Positions 1-10,143 are shown, counted from the first letter of the stretch. The stretch: 64,000 nt of DNA from Janibacter sp. DB-40 (GCF_029510815.1 NZ_CP120360.1:868001-932000); one strand, 5' to 3'. Translations and numbers: made by a program. Notes: generated by a model from the letters alone, not told the origin.

Positions 1-1941
1 CTCGCCCTCGGTGCCCAGGTGGTACTTCACGTCGCCGGAGCCCTGCACGGACTTCGGGTCCAGCTTGCCCTCGAACTCGCGGAAGATCTGCCCGTAGGAC
101 TTGCCGGCGAGGTTGGCCAGGACGTTCAGCCGGCCACGGTGGGGCATGCCGATGCAGACCTCGTCCATGCCCTCCGCGGCGGAGCGGGACATGATCCGGT
201 CGAGGACCGCGATGACCGACTCGCCACCCTCGAGGGAGAAGCGCTTCTGCCCGACGAACTTCGTCTGCAGGAAGGTCTCGAAGGCCTCCGCGGCGTTGAG
301 GCGGCGCAGGATGCGCAGCTGCTCGTCGCTCGTGGTCTTCTTGTAGCCGACCTCGACGCGCTCCTGCATCCAGGCACGCTGGGCGGGGTCTTGGATGTGC
401 ATGTACTCGATGCCGGTGGTGCGGCAGTACGAGTCACGCAGGATGCCCAGGATCTTGCGCAGCTTGAGGAAGGGCTCGCCGCCGAAGCCGCCGGTGGCGA
501 AGTGGCGCTCGAGGTCCCACAGCGTCAGGCCGTGGCTGGTGATGTCGAGGTCGTCGTGGTGACGCTGCTTGTACTCCAGCGGGTCGATGTCGGCCATGAG
601 GTGGCCGCGGACCCGGTAGGAGTGGATCAGCTCCTGCACACGGGCGACCTTGTTGATGTCGTCGTCGTGCGTCGCGGAGATGTCCGGCGCCCAGCGCACG
701 GGCTGGTACGGGATGCGCAGGCTCGCGAAGATCTCGTCGTAGAAGCCGTCCCCGCCGAGCAGGTACTCGTGCATCAGGCGCAGGAACTCGCCCGACTGCG
801 CGCCCTGGATGACGCGGTGGTCGTAGGTGGAGGTGAGCGTGAGGAGCTTGGAGACCGCGTTGCGGTTGATCGTCTCGGCGCTCGCGCCCTGCCACTCGGC
901 CGGGTAGTCGAGGGCGCCGACGCCGATGATGGCGCTCTGGCCCTTCATCAGCCGCGGGATGGAGTGCACGGTGCCGATGCCGCCGGGGTTGGTCAGCGAG
1001 ATGGTCGTGCCGGAGAAGTCGTCGAGGGTGAGCTTGTTGCCCCGGGCCTTCTTGACGACCTCCTCGTAGGCGCGCCAGAAGTCGGTGAAGTTCATCCGGT
1101 CCGCGGGCTTGATGGAGGGGACCATCAGCTGGCGGCCGCCGTCGCTCTTCTCCAGGTCGATGGCGATGCCCAGGCCGATGTGGCCCGGCTCGACGACGAC
1201 CGGCTTGCCCTTCTCGTCCGTGTCGTAGTGCACGTTCATCGAGGGGATGCGCGTGAGCGCCTTGACCATCGCGTAGCCGATGATGTGGGTGAAGGAGACC
1301 TTGCCACCGCGGCTGCGCTTGAGGTGGTTGTTGATGACGATGCGGTTGTCGATGAGCAGCTTCGCCGGGACGGCGCGCACGCTCGTGGCGACGGGGACCT
1401 CGATGGACTCCTCCATGTTGGTCACCACGCGTGCTGCGACACCGCGAAGGGGGGAGCGCTCCTCCTCCGGGACCTCCGCCTTGTCGTCCGAGGAGATGTC
1501 CTTGGTCGGGGAGGGCTTCTCAGCCGTCTTGACCTCGGCTTCGGCCTTCTTGGCCTCGGTTTGCTTGGCCTCAGTCTTCTTCGGCTCGCTCTTCTTAGGC
1601 TCGGCCTTCTTCTCCTCGGCCTTCTTCGGCTCGGCCTTCTTCGGCTCGGCCTTCTTGGGCTCGGCCTTCTTCTCCTCGGCCTTCTTCGGCTCCGCCTTCT
1701 TCGACTCGGCCTTCTTGGGCTCGTCCTTCGCCGGCTCGGACTCGGAGGAGGGGGCCGCCCCCTTCGCCGTCGTCCCGTTGCCGCTACCACCCTCGCCGGG
1801 CTCGTAGTTCTCGAAGAACTCCCACCACGCCTCGTCGACGTTGTTGCGGTCCTGCTTGAACTGCTCGTACAGCTCGTCGACCAGCCACTCGTTGGGGCCG
1901 AAGTCGGTCAGGGAAACGGAGCCATCCTGGGGGTCAGGCAC
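1..1941 (-). CDS. kgd: Multifunctional 2-oxoglutarate decarboxylase/dehydrogenase E1 (5' part)
   Basis: This is the N-terminal 647 codons of the large actinobacterial Kgd (SucA-type) enzyme of the TCA cycle; the gene runs off the left edge. The short N-terminal helix (residues about 12-40, ending WWEFFE) is followed by a Lys/Glu/Ala/Pro repeat linker (about 60-145). An E2-type succinyltransferase domain comes next, with the DHRVIQG active-site motif near residue 374. The thiamine-diphosphate E1 domain then begins, with [12 protein letters not shown] near 600. Family members are about 1,230 residues, so roughly half is present. GTG at 1939-1941 is chosen because an AAAGAGG ribosome site lies about 10 bases upstream and the protein begins at the expected place. 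The nearby ATG at 1946 is out of frame and stops at once. The ABC exporter genes lie 158 bases upstream on the same strand. Confidence 0.97.
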   Translation of the reverse strand, partial: MPDPQDGSVSLTDFGPNEWLVDELYEQFKQDRNNVDEAWWEFFENYEPGEGGSGNGTTAKGAAPSSESEPAKDEPKKAESKKAEPKKAEEKKAEPKKAEPKKAEPKKAEEKKAEPKKSEPKKTEAKQTEAKKAEAEVKTAEKPSPTKDISSDDKAEVPEEERSPLRGVAARVVTNMEESIEVPVATSVRAVPAKLLIDNRIVINNHLKRSRGGKVSFTHIIGYAMVKALTRIPSMNVHYDTDEKGKPVVVEPGHIGLGIAIDLEKSDGGRQLMVPSIKPADRMNFTDFWRAYEEVVKKARGNKLTLDDFSGTTISLTNPGGIGTVHSIPRLMKGQSAIIGVGALDYPAEWQGASAETINRNAVSKLLTLTSTYDHRVIQGAQSGEFLRLMHEYLLGGDGFYDEIFASLRIPYQPVRWAPDISATHDDDINKVARVQELIHSYRVRGHLMADIDPLEYKQRHHDDLDITSHGLTLWDLERHFATGGFGGEPFLKLRKILGILRDSYCRTTGIEYMHIQDPAQRAWMQERVEVGYKKTTSDEQLRILRRLNAAEAFETFLQTKFVGQKRFSLEGGESVIAVLDRIMSRSAAEGMDEVCIGMPHRGRLNVLANLAGKSYGQIFREFEGKLDPKSVQGSGDVKYHLGTEGE

Positions 1942-2099
1942 GGCGCATACGCCTCTTTCATCACAGTTGCGAACCGGGGCCCGAAGTCACCGCGGACCCC
2001 TCCTGTGGACAAGCCTAACGTGAGCAACGCCATGCGCGGTCGGGCGGCCACGATGTGTCGCGATCCGATCGACCGACGGCCCGTGGCGGCGACGAGCGG

Positions 2100-2899
2100 T
2101 CAGCTGATGTCGGCACGCACCGTGCGCCACGACCCGATGCCGGCGAGCACCACGGCGTACCCGGCGAGCACGAGCGCACCGGCCCACCACTCGAGCTGCG
2201 CGGCCCCGGCGGTGGGGCCACCGGTGACACCGCCGACCATCGCCTGGGTCGCCGCCGACGGCAGGTACTGGGCCACGTCCTGCCCCCAGTCCCAGAAGGT
2301 GAAGGCGAAGCCGACCAGCGGCTCGACGATCCACGCCACGCCGACGGAGATGAGCAGTGCCGCGACCTGGTTGGGGATGAGGATGCCGGCGCCCAGGCCG
2401 ATGAGCGCCCACAGGCCCAGCACGAGCAGGCTCAGCGCCAGCGTGCGGCCCACCCCCGCGGAGGGGAAGATCTCGGCGCCGCGGGCACTGAGCACGGCGG
2501 CGCCCACGCCGACCGAGCCGGCGAGCGAGACCACGCCGTACATGGCGCCGATGACCAGCAGGGAGAGGACCTTCGCGCCCATGACAACGGAGCGCTTCGG
2601 CACCGCGAGGAAGGTGGAGGTGATCGTCTTGTGCCGGTACTCGCTACCGATCTGCATGACCCCGACGGCCAGCGTGAGCAGGTAGGCCACCCCCAGCCCG
2701 GCGGTGTAGACCGACTTGGCGACCTCCTCTGGGCTGCCGCCGAACTGCTGCTCGGGCGGGGTGCCGGTCTGGTCCATCGTCATCAGGAAGCCGAAGAGCG
2801 CCGCGAAGCCCGCGCTGACGACGAAGACGGCGATGGCCATGCCCCACCACATGCGGGTGGTGAAGTACTTGCGGAACTCGGCTCGGATCGCGCCCGGCA

Positions 2900-2900
<1 letters not shown>
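2100..2900 (-). CDS. ABC transporter permease, ABC-2 type
   Basis: This is a 266-residue integral membrane subunit of an ABC exporter. It has about six hydrophobic segments (near residues 20-42, 66-84, 105-125, 145-170, 175-200 and 235-256). The motif GSEYRHKTITST after the second segment is typical of ABC-2 permeases related to bacteriocin/drug resistance exporters. Its ATG overlaps the TGA of the preceding ATPase gene (TGATG at 2898-2902), so the two subunits are translationally coupled and should form one transporter. The substrate cannot be told from sequence. kgd follows 158 bases downstream on the same strand but probably has its own signals. Confidence 0.9.
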
Positions 2901-3883
<983 letters not shown>

Positions 3884-4039
3884 GTGCGTAAGTCCCCTGT
3901 CGCAGTGTGGTGTCCGGCACCCATGCAACCACTGGAGCAGGTGTGTCCCCAAGCGACATCCCGAAGGGGGTGGGCCCGGGTCGTCCTGCCCCGTCCGCCC
4001 GGAAGGTCGCCGTCGTCCCGTCACCGAGCGCGGTGACCG

Positions 4040-4045
4040 TAGAAT
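4040..4045 (+). promoter_or_regulatory. Putative -10 box (TAGAAT) for the CNNM gene pair
   Basis: TAGAAT fits the actinobacterial TANNNT -10 consensus and ends nine bases before the ATG at 4055. No clear ribosome-binding site separates them, so the mRNA is probably leaderless or nearly so. The -35 region is not recognisable. Confidence 0.45.
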
Positions 4046-4054
4046 CCCGACATC

Positions 4055-5374
4055 ATGACCATCGGTCTCCTCGTCCTCGCCCTCGTCCTGACCCTGGGCA
4101 CAGCGCTCTTCGTGGCCGCCGAGTTCTCCCTCGTCGCTCTGGACCGTCCGGCCGTCCAGCGGGCCGTCGACGCCGGTGACGCGCGGGCGCGGCCGGTGCT
4201 CGGCTCCCTTCGCCGCCTGTCGACGCTGCTGTCCGCCTGCCAGGTGGGGATCACCGTCACCACGCTGGCCCTGGGGTACATCGCCAACCCGGCGATCGGG
4301 TCGCTCATCTCGCCCGGGCTGGAGGCGCTGGGCATGTCCGAGGCGGCCGCGTCGCGCAGCGCCGGCGGTGTCGCCCTGGTGATCGCCACCGTCTTCTCGA
4401 TGATCCTCGGCGAGATGGTCCCCAAGACCCTCGCCGTCTCCGCACCCCTCGGCACCGCCAAGGTCGTCGCCGTGCCGATGCGCGTCGTCGGCGCGATCTT
4501 CAAGCCCGCGATCGTCGTGCTCAACGGCTCGGCCAACTGGGTGCTCCACCGCATGGGTGTCGAGCCGCAGGAGGAGCTGTCCGCCGCGCGCAGTCCCGCC
4601 GAGCTGGCCTCCCTCGTGCGCACCTCCGTCGAGGCGGGGACGCTGGACTCGGGCACCGGCCGGCTCGTCGCGCGCTCGCTGGGCTTCGGGGAGCAGACGG
4701 CCGCCGACGTGATGACGCCGCGCAACCGGGCCAGCTCCATCGACCGCACCGCTACCGCCGAGGAGCTCGTCGCGCTCGCGCGCCGCACCGGGCACTCCCG
4801 ATTCCCGGTCACCGCCGGCGACGACTGGGACGACATCGACGGCGTCGTCCACGTCAAGAAGGGCATCGCCGTCCCGCACGACCGACGCGACTCCGTCCCG
4901 GTCTCCGCGCTGATGATCGACGCCGTGCTCGTCCCCGAGACGCTGCGCCTGGACCCGCTGCTGCTGCAGCTGCGCGAGGCCGGCCTGCAGATGGGGGTGG
5001 TCGTCGACGAGTACGGGGGGACCGCCGGGCTGGTGACGCTGGAGGACCTCGTCGAGGAGATCGTCGGGGAGGTCCACGACGAGCACGACCGCGTGCAGAC
5101 CACGGGCCGCTCGCTCGGCGACGGCAACTGGACCGTCCCGGGACTCTGGCGTCCCGACGAGGTCCACGACCGGATCGGTGCGCCGGTGCCCGACGGTGCT
5201 GCGTACGAGACCGTCGGCGGCTGGGTCATGGCCGAGCTCGGACGCGTCCCCGAGGTCGGTGACGTCGTGCGGATCGACGGCTGGGAGGTGACCGTGGTCG
5301 ACATGGACAACCACCGGGTGGACCGGCTGCGGTTCGGCCGGCAGGTCGATGCCCAGGACGGTGTGTCGGAGTGA
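4055..5374 (+). CDS. CNNM/CorC-HlyC family membrane protein (first paralogue)
   Basis: This is a 439-residue protein of the family called hemolysin-like or CNNM, linked to divalent cation (Mg/Co) efflux. An N-terminal DUF21 membrane domain (about 1-190) carries FVAAEFSLVALDRP and GEMVPKTLAVS. A pair of CBS domains follows (about 210-335, with VVVDEYGGTAGLVTLEDL), then a C-terminal CorC_HlyC domain (about 350-430). The start follows a good -10 box by nine bases. The stop overlaps the GTG of a paralogue by four bases, so the two are made together and may form a heteromeric transporter. The actual ion is not determinable here. Confidence 0.93.
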   Translation: MTIGLLVLALVLTLGTALFVAAEFSLVALDRPAVQRAVDAGDARARPVLGSLRRLSTLLSACQVGITVTTLALGYIANPAIGSLISPGLEALGMSEAAASRSAGGVALVIATVFSMILGEMVPKTLAVSAPLGTAKVVAVPMRVVGAIFKPAIVVLNGSANWVLHRMGVEPQEELSAARSPAELASLVRTSVEAGTLDSGTGRLVARSLGFGEQTAADVMTPRNRASSIDRTATAEELVALARRTGHSRFPVTAGDDWDDIDGVVHVKKGIAVPHDRRDSVPVSALMIDAVLVPETLRLDPLLLQLREAGLQMGVVVDEYGGTAGLVTLEDLVEEIVGEVHDEHDRVQTTGRSLGDGNWTVPGLWRPDEVHDRIGAPVPDGAAYETVGGWVMAELGRVPEVGDVVRIDGWEVTVVDMDNHRVDRLRFGRQVDAQDGVSE

Positions 5375-6402
5375 CCCCGGTTCTCATCACCGTCGCGCTG
5401 CTGCTGGCCAATGCCTTCTTCGTCGGCGCGGAGTTCGCCGCGATGGCCGCCCGCCGCAGCCAGCTCGAGCCCCTGGCCGACGAGGGCAACAAGCGGGCCG
5501 CCGTGGCCGTCGAGGCCATGCAGCACACCGGGGTCCTGCTCGCGACCTGCCAGCTGGGGATCACGATCTGCTCGGTGCTCCTGGGTGCGATCTCCGAGGC
5601 GGCGCTGCACCACGCGCTGCACCCGGTGATGGTCAGCGCGGGTGTGCCGGACGCCTTCACCGACGCCACCTCGCTCGTGCTGGCCATCCTCATCGTGGTC
5701 TACCTGCACGTCGTCGTCGGCGAGATGGTCCCCAAGAACCTCGCCATCGCCGGGCCGGAGCGCTCCGCGATGTGGCTCGTGCCGCCGCTGATGTGGGTGA
5801 TGAAGGTCGCCAAGCCGGTCATCCTCGGGATGGACTGGGTGTCGAAGGCCTTCGTCCGGGCGATGGGCATCGACCCCAAGGACGAGGTGGGCGCTGCCTT
5901 CACCGCCGAGGAGGTCCAGCACATCGTCGCCGAGTCCCACAAGGAGGGGCTCGTCGAGGCGGACAAGTACGGCCTCGTCGGTGCGGCGCTGGAGTTCTCC
6001 GACAAGGACGCCGTCGACGTGGCCATCACTCCCGGGGAGCTGGTCACCGTCGCGCCCGGCGCCACACCCGACGACATCGAGCGGCTCGTGGCCAAGCACG
6101 GCTTCTCCCGCTACCCGGTCGCCGGTGACGGGGGAGACCTCAGTGGCTACCTCCACCTGAAGGACGTGCTCTACGCCGACGAGGAGGAGCGCAGCCAGGC
6201 CGTCCCGCCCAAGCGCATGCGCCGGATGGCCACCGTCCGCCCGGACGACGAGGTCGAGGACGTGCTGCGGACCATGCAGCGCACCGGCACCCACGTCGCC
6301 CGCGTCGTCGGCGACGACGGCCGCGTCAGCGGTGTGGTCTTCCTCGAGGACGTCATCGAGGAGCTCGTCGGTGAGGTGACCGACTCGACCCAGCGCGGCT
6401 GA
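5371..6402 (+). CDS. CNNM/CorC-HlyC family membrane protein (second paralogue)
   Basis: This 343-residue protein is paralogous to the upstream gene. It has a DUF21 membrane domain (about 1-190, with FFVGAEFAAMAARRSQ and GEMVPKNLAI) followed by two CBS domains (about 205-335). It ends right after the second CBS domain and lacks the CorC_HlyC domain of its partner. GTG 5371 overlaps the upstream TGA (GTGA), so translation is coupled. Paired copies of this family, one full and one shorter, are common in actinobacteria from my general knowledge. Confidence 0.92.
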   Translation: MTPVLITVALLLANAFFVGAEFAAMAARRSQLEPLADEGNKRAAVAVEAMQHTGVLLATCQLGITICSVLLGAISEAALHHALHPVMVSAGVPDAFTDATSLVLAILIVVYLHVVVGEMVPKNLAIAGPERSAMWLVPPLMWVMKVAKPVILGMDWVSKAFVRAMGIDPKDEVGAAFTAEEVQHIVAESHKEGLVEADKYGLVGAALEFSDKDAVDVAITPGELVTVAPGATPDDIERLVAKHGFSRYPVAGDGGDLSGYLHLKDVLYADEEERSQAVPPKRMRRMATVRPDDEVEDVLRTMQRTGTHVARVVGDDGRVSGVVFLEDVIEELVGEVTDSTQRG

Positions 6403-6444
6403 CCCCCTTCGTCCGGGTGTGTCTCTCTCGCACGTCCCACGATT

Positions 6445-6458
6445 ATCGGGTCACCCGA
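6445..6458. repeat. Palindromic site ATCGGGTCACCCGA, copy 1
   Basis: This short inverted repeat (ATCGGGT-C-ACCCGA) lies 42 bases after the second CNNM gene. An almost identical palindrome occurs at 10145-10159 next to the tRNA-Arg gene. It could be part of a weak terminator or a protein-binding site. Confidence 0.5.
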
Positions 6459-6478
6459 GAATCTGGAGACTCCTCGTC

Positions 6479-6538
6479 ATCAGGTGGTCGCTTGGTGCGT
6501 CATGGAGCGGGTCTTGTCGCACGAAGTGACCACCTGAT
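6479..6538. repeat. Interspersed hairpin repeat, copy 1
   Basis: This is about 60 bases with imperfect 20-base inverted arms. The left arm begins TCAGGTGGTC at 6480 and the right arm ends GACCACCTGA at 6537, with two mismatches and an 18-base loop. Two further copies lie at 6585-6641 and 24467-24528. All are intergenic and just downstream of genes, which suggests a small REP- or MITE-like family or a processing/termination hairpin. Confidence 0.8.
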
Positions 6539-6584
6539 GTGTTGGCCGGGACGCTTGGGCCCGGGTGCCGCTCCTCCTTCCCAA

Positions 6585-6641
6585 CAGGTGGTCAGTTGGT
6601 GCGTGATGAGGCGGGTCTTGTCGCACGAAGTGACCACCTGA
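6585..6641. repeat. Interspersed hairpin repeat, copy 2
   Basis: This second copy of the hairpin repeat lies 46 bases after copy 1 in the same orientation. Its right arm is identical to that of copy 1 over 20 bases, and its left arm differs at a few positions. The frame of the following gene stays open back through this repeat, but nothing supports translation there. Confidence 0.8.
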
Positions 6642-6691
6642 GCCGGGGTGTGGAGAACTTCGCGGCGCGGAGAGGCTCCCCGGGCACGCTG

Positions 6692-7642
6692 ATGGGCGTG
6701 GCACGACCCCTGAACTTCCCGGAGCCCTTCCACGAGGGCAGCTTCCGGGTGCGCGATGCGCGGGACGCGGTCCCGGGCGGGAGCCTGCGAACCCTGGCCA
6801 ACCCGTACCGAGGGGTGCGCTGCCACGACGCCCCGGACACCGTCGTCGAGCGGTTCGGGGCGCTGCGTTTGGTGTGCCCCGGGGACCTCGCCCTGTCGCA
6901 CTGCTCCGCGGCCGAGGCGCTCAACCTGCCGCTTCCACGGGAGTGCGAGCACGACGCCGTGCACGTCATGGGTCCGTGTGCACGGATCCGGAGGCGAGGG
7001 GTGGTCGCCCACCGCGGACTCGACCGGCGTGAGGTGACGACACTCCGCGGCATCCCGGTGACCGGTCTGGCCGACACCTGGCTGGACCTGGCTCCCTTCG
7101 TCAGCCTGGAGGACCTCGTCGTCATTGGTGACGCAGTGGCCAGGCGCCTGGGTGGGACCGATCCGCTGCGCGCGCTGCTGGGCCGTCGCGTCCCGGGGGT
7201 GCGCCGGGCCCGCGAGGCGCTGGAGTGGATCCGGGTCGGGTCGCGCTCGCCGATGGAGACGCGCTCACGCGTGCTCTTCGTGCGCGCCGGGCTGCCCGAG
7301 CCGGAGCTGAATGTCGACATCAGCGATCCCGATGGCGGCTGGCTGGCGACGGGGGACCTCGTGTGGCGCGAGGCGAAGGTCGTGGGGGAGTACCAGGGCG
7401 CGGACCACTTCGGTGACTACGAGCGTGGGGACGACGACATCGTCCGACGGAGGCTGGTGGAGGCGGCCGGATGGACGTACGTCGACTTCACCAAGGACGA
7501 CTACTTCCGGCGCCCGCGGCGACTGGTCCTGGTGCGTCGAGTGGCCGACGAGCTCGGCTGCGCGCTGGACCCCGGCGGCATCCGCACGATCTCCGAGCGG
7601 GCCGGCCTGCCCGGGCGACCGTTGCGCGCCTGCGGCGGGTGA
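6692..7642 (+). CDS. DUF559-type protein with C-terminal nuclease-like fold
   Basis: This 316-residue protein belongs to a large actinobacterial group of uncharacterised proteins whose C-terminal part (about residues 180-300) resembles the DUF559/Vsr PD-(D/E)XK nuclease fold. Visible features are SPMETRSRVLF, LVWREAKVVGEYQGADHF and a WTYVDFTKDDYF stretch. The acidic and lysine residues could form the metal site. The N-terminal half resembles the AbiEi-like regulatory part often found in this group, but weakly. ATG 6692 is chosen as the first start after the hairpin repeat, and the ribosome site is poor. It is single-copy here, with no toxin partner visible. The function is unknown. Confidence 0.7.
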   Translation: MGVARPLNFPEPFHEGSFRVRDARDAVPGGSLRTLANPYRGVRCHDAPDTVVERFGALRLVCPGDLALSHCSAAEALNLPLPRECEHDAVHVMGPCARIRRRGVVAHRGLDRREVTTLRGIPVTGLADTWLDLAPFVSLEDLVVIGDAVARRLGGTDPLRALLGRRVPGVRRAREALEWIRVGSRSPMETRSRVLFVRAGLPEPELNVDISDPDGGWLATGDLVWREAKVVGEYQGADHFGDYERGDDDIVRRRLVEAAGWTYVDFTKDDYFRRPRRLVLVRRVADELGCALDPGGIRTISERAGLPGRPLRACGG

Positions 7643-7739
7643 CCGCGCGTATGGGGACGACACGCGCGTGCCACCATTCCCCCAGCCCTTCGCGAGGAGC
7701 ATGCTGGGGGTAGTTGAAACACAGGAGGAGGAACACGAC

Positions 7740-9296
7740 ATGTCGACCACCAAGGCTCCGGTCGCGCGACGAGAAGGTTTCTCGACGCGCCGGGTCTTCA
7801 TCTTCGCCGCGATCGGCTCCGCCGTCGGTCTGGGCAACATCTGGCGATTCCCGTACGTGGCGTACGAGGGTGGTGGTGGCGCCTTCGTCATCCCGTACCT
7901 CGTCGCGCTGCTCCTCGCGGGGATCCCGATGCTGTACCTCGACTACTCGATCGGGCACAAGTTCCGCGGGTCCGCTCCGCTGTCGTTGCGGCGGCTGCAC
8001 CGCGGCGCCGAGTGGCTCGGGTGGTGGCAGACGCTCATCTGCATCGTCATCGCGATCTACTACGCGGCCATCCTCGCGTGGGCGGTGAAGTACACGATCC
8101 TCTCCTTCGACAAGGGATGGGGAGACGACCCGGAGGGCTACCTCTTCGGCACCTACCTGCAGGCCGCCGAGACGCCCGGCCCGACGCTGGACTTCGTCCC
8201 CGGCATCCTGCTGACGATGATCATCATGTGGGCCATCATCATCGGGGTGCTCGCGCTGGGGGTGCAGACCGGTATCGGACGGCTCGCGCTGGTCTTCATC
8301 CCGATCCTCGTCGTGGCCTTCCTCGCCCTCGTGGTCTTCGCGCTGACGCTCGACGGTGCCGGCCAGGGCCTCAACGCGTTCTTCACGCCCGACTGGGCGG
8401 CGCTGGGGGACACCGGCGTGTGGATCTCGGCGGTCGGACAGATCTTCTTCAGCCTGTCCGTCGGCTTCGGCATCATGATCACCTACGCCAGCTACGTCAG
8501 CCGCAGGACCGACATGACCGGCTCCGGTGCGGTCGTGGCCTTCTCCAACTCCGGCTTCGAGCTGCTGGCCGGCATCGGTGTCTTCGCGGCGTTGGGCTTC
8601 ATGGCGCAGGCCGCCGGGAGCTCGGTCAGCGAGGTCGTCTCCAGCGGGATCGGGCTGGCGTTCGTCGCCTTCCCCGCGATCATCAACGAGGCCCCGGCCG
8701 GCGCGCTGCTCGGCGTGCTGTTCTACGGCTCGCTCGTCCTCGCCGGGCTGACCTCGATGATCTCCATCGTCGAGGTCGTCATCGGCGCGGTCCGCGACAA
8801 GATCGGGATCTCCCGCAGGGCGGCGACCTTCGTCGTCGGGGTCCCGATGGCGGTCCTGAGCACCGTGATGTTCTCGACCACCGGGGGGCTCTACCTGCTC
8901 GACACCATGGACGCCTTCGTCAACTCCTTCGGCATCGTGGTCGTCGCCGCCGTGATGATGCTCGCCATCGCCTTCGTCTTCCGGAAGCTGCCGGTGCTGC
9001 GCGAGCACATGGACCGCATCGGCTCGATCAAGCTCAAGGGCTGGTGGCCGGTGCTCATCGCGGTCGTCGTCCCGGTGCTGCTGGTCGTCATGCTCGTCCA
9101 GGAGCTGCAGTCGAAGATCGCCGAGCCGTACGGGGGCTACCCGGCCGAGCTGCTCAACGTCTTCGGCTGGGGCATGGCCATTGCCCTGCCGATCATCGCG
9201 ATCGTCCTGTCGCTGGTCCCGTGGCGTGGGGACGTCGACCTCGAGAATGCACCCGAGGAAGCTGCTGAGCTCGTCGATGGAGGTGAGAAGGCATGA
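7740..9296 (+). CDS. Sodium-dependent NSS-family amino-acid transporter, large subunit
   Basis: This is a 518-residue sodium:neurotransmitter-symporter homologue with about 11-12 membrane helices. The family hallmark GSAVGLGNIWRFPY is in helix 1 (about residues 25-38). It is followed by the four-base-overlapping small gene typical of MetP/MetS-like methionine/alanine importers, so it probably imports a neutral amino acid with Na+. ATG 7740 has an excellent ribosome site (AGGAGGAGG, 7723-7731). A possible short leader region (7643-7739) precedes it, but I see no riboswitch there. Transcription should stop at the hairpin at 9452-9499. Confidence 0.93.
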   Translation: MSTTKAPVARREGFSTRRVFIFAAIGSAVGLGNIWRFPYVAYEGGGGAFVIPYLVALLLAGIPMLYLDYSIGHKFRGSAPLSLRRLHRGAEWLGWWQTLICIVIAIYYAAILAWAVKYTILSFDKGWGDDPEGYLFGTYLQAAETPGPTLDFVPGILLTMIIMWAIIIGVLALGVQTGIGRLALVFIPILVVAFLALVVFALTLDGAGQGLNAFFTPDWAALGDTGVWISAVGQIFFSLSVGFGIMITYASYVSRRTDMTGSGAVVAFSNSGFELLAGIGVFAALGFMAQAAGSSVSEVVSSGIGLAFVAFPAIINEAPAGALLGVLFYGSLVLAGLTSMISIVEVVIGAVRDKIGISRRAATFVVGVPMAVLSTVMFSTTGGLYLLDTMDAFVNSFGIVVVAAVMMLAIAFVFRKLPVLREHMDRIGSIKLKGWWPVLIAVVVPVLLVVMLVQELQSKIAEPYGGYPAELLNVFGWGMAIALPIIAIVLSLVPWRGDVDLENAPEEAAELVDGGEKA

Positions 9297-9436
9297 CCAC
9301 GACGGCAATCATCATGATGATCATCATGATGCTGACCATCTGGGGTGGGCTCCTGCTCGCGATCATCAACCTGGGCAAGCGCGGCAACGTCGCGCGCGAG
9401 GACGTCCGCGGCGCAGAGGTGCACCGAGACCTCTGA
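9293..9436 (+). CDS. metS: Small subunit of NSS transporter (MetS-like)
   Basis: This is a 47-residue single-helix membrane protein. The hydrophobic segment (about residues 4-28) is rich in Ile and Met and contains MMLTIWGGLLLAIINL, and a charged tail follows. Its ATG overlaps the stop of the transporter gene (ATGA). In Corynebacterium the equivalent MetS is needed for MetP activity. Its size, position and helix pattern match that family well. It is easily missed because of its length. Confidence 0.85.
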   Translation: MTTTAIIMMIIMMLTIWGGLLLAIINLGKRGNVAREDVRGAEVHRDL

Positions 9437-9451
9437 CCCGCGCCCGCAGGA

Positions 9452-9499
9452 ACCGCGGTCGACCCCTGTCCGGCAGGGGCCGACCGCGGTACCTTTTTT
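9452..9499 (+). terminator. Rho-independent terminator after the NSS transporter genes
   Basis: A strong stem (ACCGCGGTCG-a-CCCCTG pairing with CAGGGG-c-CGACCGCGGT) is followed by CCTTTTTT. It is the only hairpin in the window with a clear T-run. Confidence 0.92.
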
Positions 9500-9530
9500 G
9501 TGGGGGGAATCAGTCACTACGGGGGGAACC

Positions 9531-10022
9531 ATGAGCATCGAGATCCAGCAACCGCAGCCGCACGACATCGTCGGTGACACCGTGATGATCGCCGGCACCG
9601 CCGGGGGAGCCTTCGAGGCGAACTTCAACTACCGCGTCACCGAGGGGCACGACGAGGTCACGGGGCACTTCATGGCCGGCGACGGGATCGGGGGCCACGG
9701 CCAGTTCCAGGTCTCGGTCGACGTGTCCGCCGCGGCCTTCACCCTGCACACCGCGTTCGTCGAGGTCTTCCACGTCTCCGCGCGGGACGGGGCCGAGCTC
9801 GGCACGCGGGTGGTGCCGGTCATCCTCGGTCGGCTGCTCGTGCCGGGGTACCGCACCTACCTCGAGCACGTCGTCAGCTCGGGCGAGACGCTGTGGGGCA
9901 TCGCGCAGACGCACTACGGCAACGGCAGCCTCTACCACCGGCTGGTGCACGCCAATCCCGGCATCACCAACCCCAACCAGATCAGCGTGGGTGACCTCAT
10001 CCGGGTGCCGCGGGCCCTGTGA
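9531..10022 (+). CDS. LysM-domain protein with Gmad2-like N-terminal domain
   Basis: This 163-residue protein has an N-terminal immunoglobulin-like domain (about 5-100) resembling Gmad2 domains of spore/germination-type proteins. A C-terminal LysM module (about 113-160) contains SGETLWGIAQTHYGNG, HANPGITNPNQI and GDLIRVP. LysM binds peptidoglycan, so a cell-envelope role is likely. No signal peptide or membrane segment is visible, which is odd for such a protein; it may be secreted by another route or act inside. ATG 9531 follows a GGGGGGAA ribosome site. Its mRNA probably ends in the perfect hairpin at 10099-10143. Confidence 0.82.
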   Translation: MSIEIQQPQPHDIVGDTVMIAGTAGGAFEANFNYRVTEGHDEVTGHFMAGDGIGGHGQFQVSVDVSAAAFTLHTAFVEVFHVSARDGAELGTRVVPVILGRLLVPGYRTYLEHVVSSGETLWGIAQTHYGNGSLYHRLVHANPGITNPNQISVGDLIRVPRAL

Positions 10023-10098
10023 GTCCCTGCGGGGCGCGAAGGGGGCGCGCCCCCGCGCGAACCGCATCCCGTGGTCCCTCGCGGACCTGTGCAAGAGA

Positions 10099-10143
10099 AA
10101 CCCCGGGTTCGCACGAGTAAGAAACTCGTGCGAACCCGGGGTT
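10099..10143. terminator. Perfect 20-bp hairpin between the LysM gene and tRNA-Arg
   Basis: The arm AACCCCGGGTTCGCACGAGT is repeated in inverted form after a five-base loop. It lies downstream of both the LysM gene (plus strand) and the tRNA-Arg gene (minus strand), so it can serve as a bidirectional terminator. No T-run follows on the plus strand. Confidence 0.75.

Noticed and set aside
19..2685. Long plus-strand frame opposite kgd and the ABC permease
   Set aside because: Opposite-strand shadow of clear minus-strand genes; the translation is repetitive and unrelated to any protein.
6539..6691. An earlier start for the DUF559-type gene inside hairpin repeat copy 2
   Set aside because: The frame is open by chance through the repeat; no ribosome site or conserved residues are there.
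6403..7642. Insertion sequence or prophage remnant around the hairpin repeats
   Set aside because: No transposase or integrase, no target duplications that I can see, and base composition matches the surroundings.
7643..7739. A riboswitch before the NSS transporter gene
   Set aside because: Only about 97 bases with no recognisable SAM, glycine or other aptamer motif; a plain leader with a strong ribosome site is enough.
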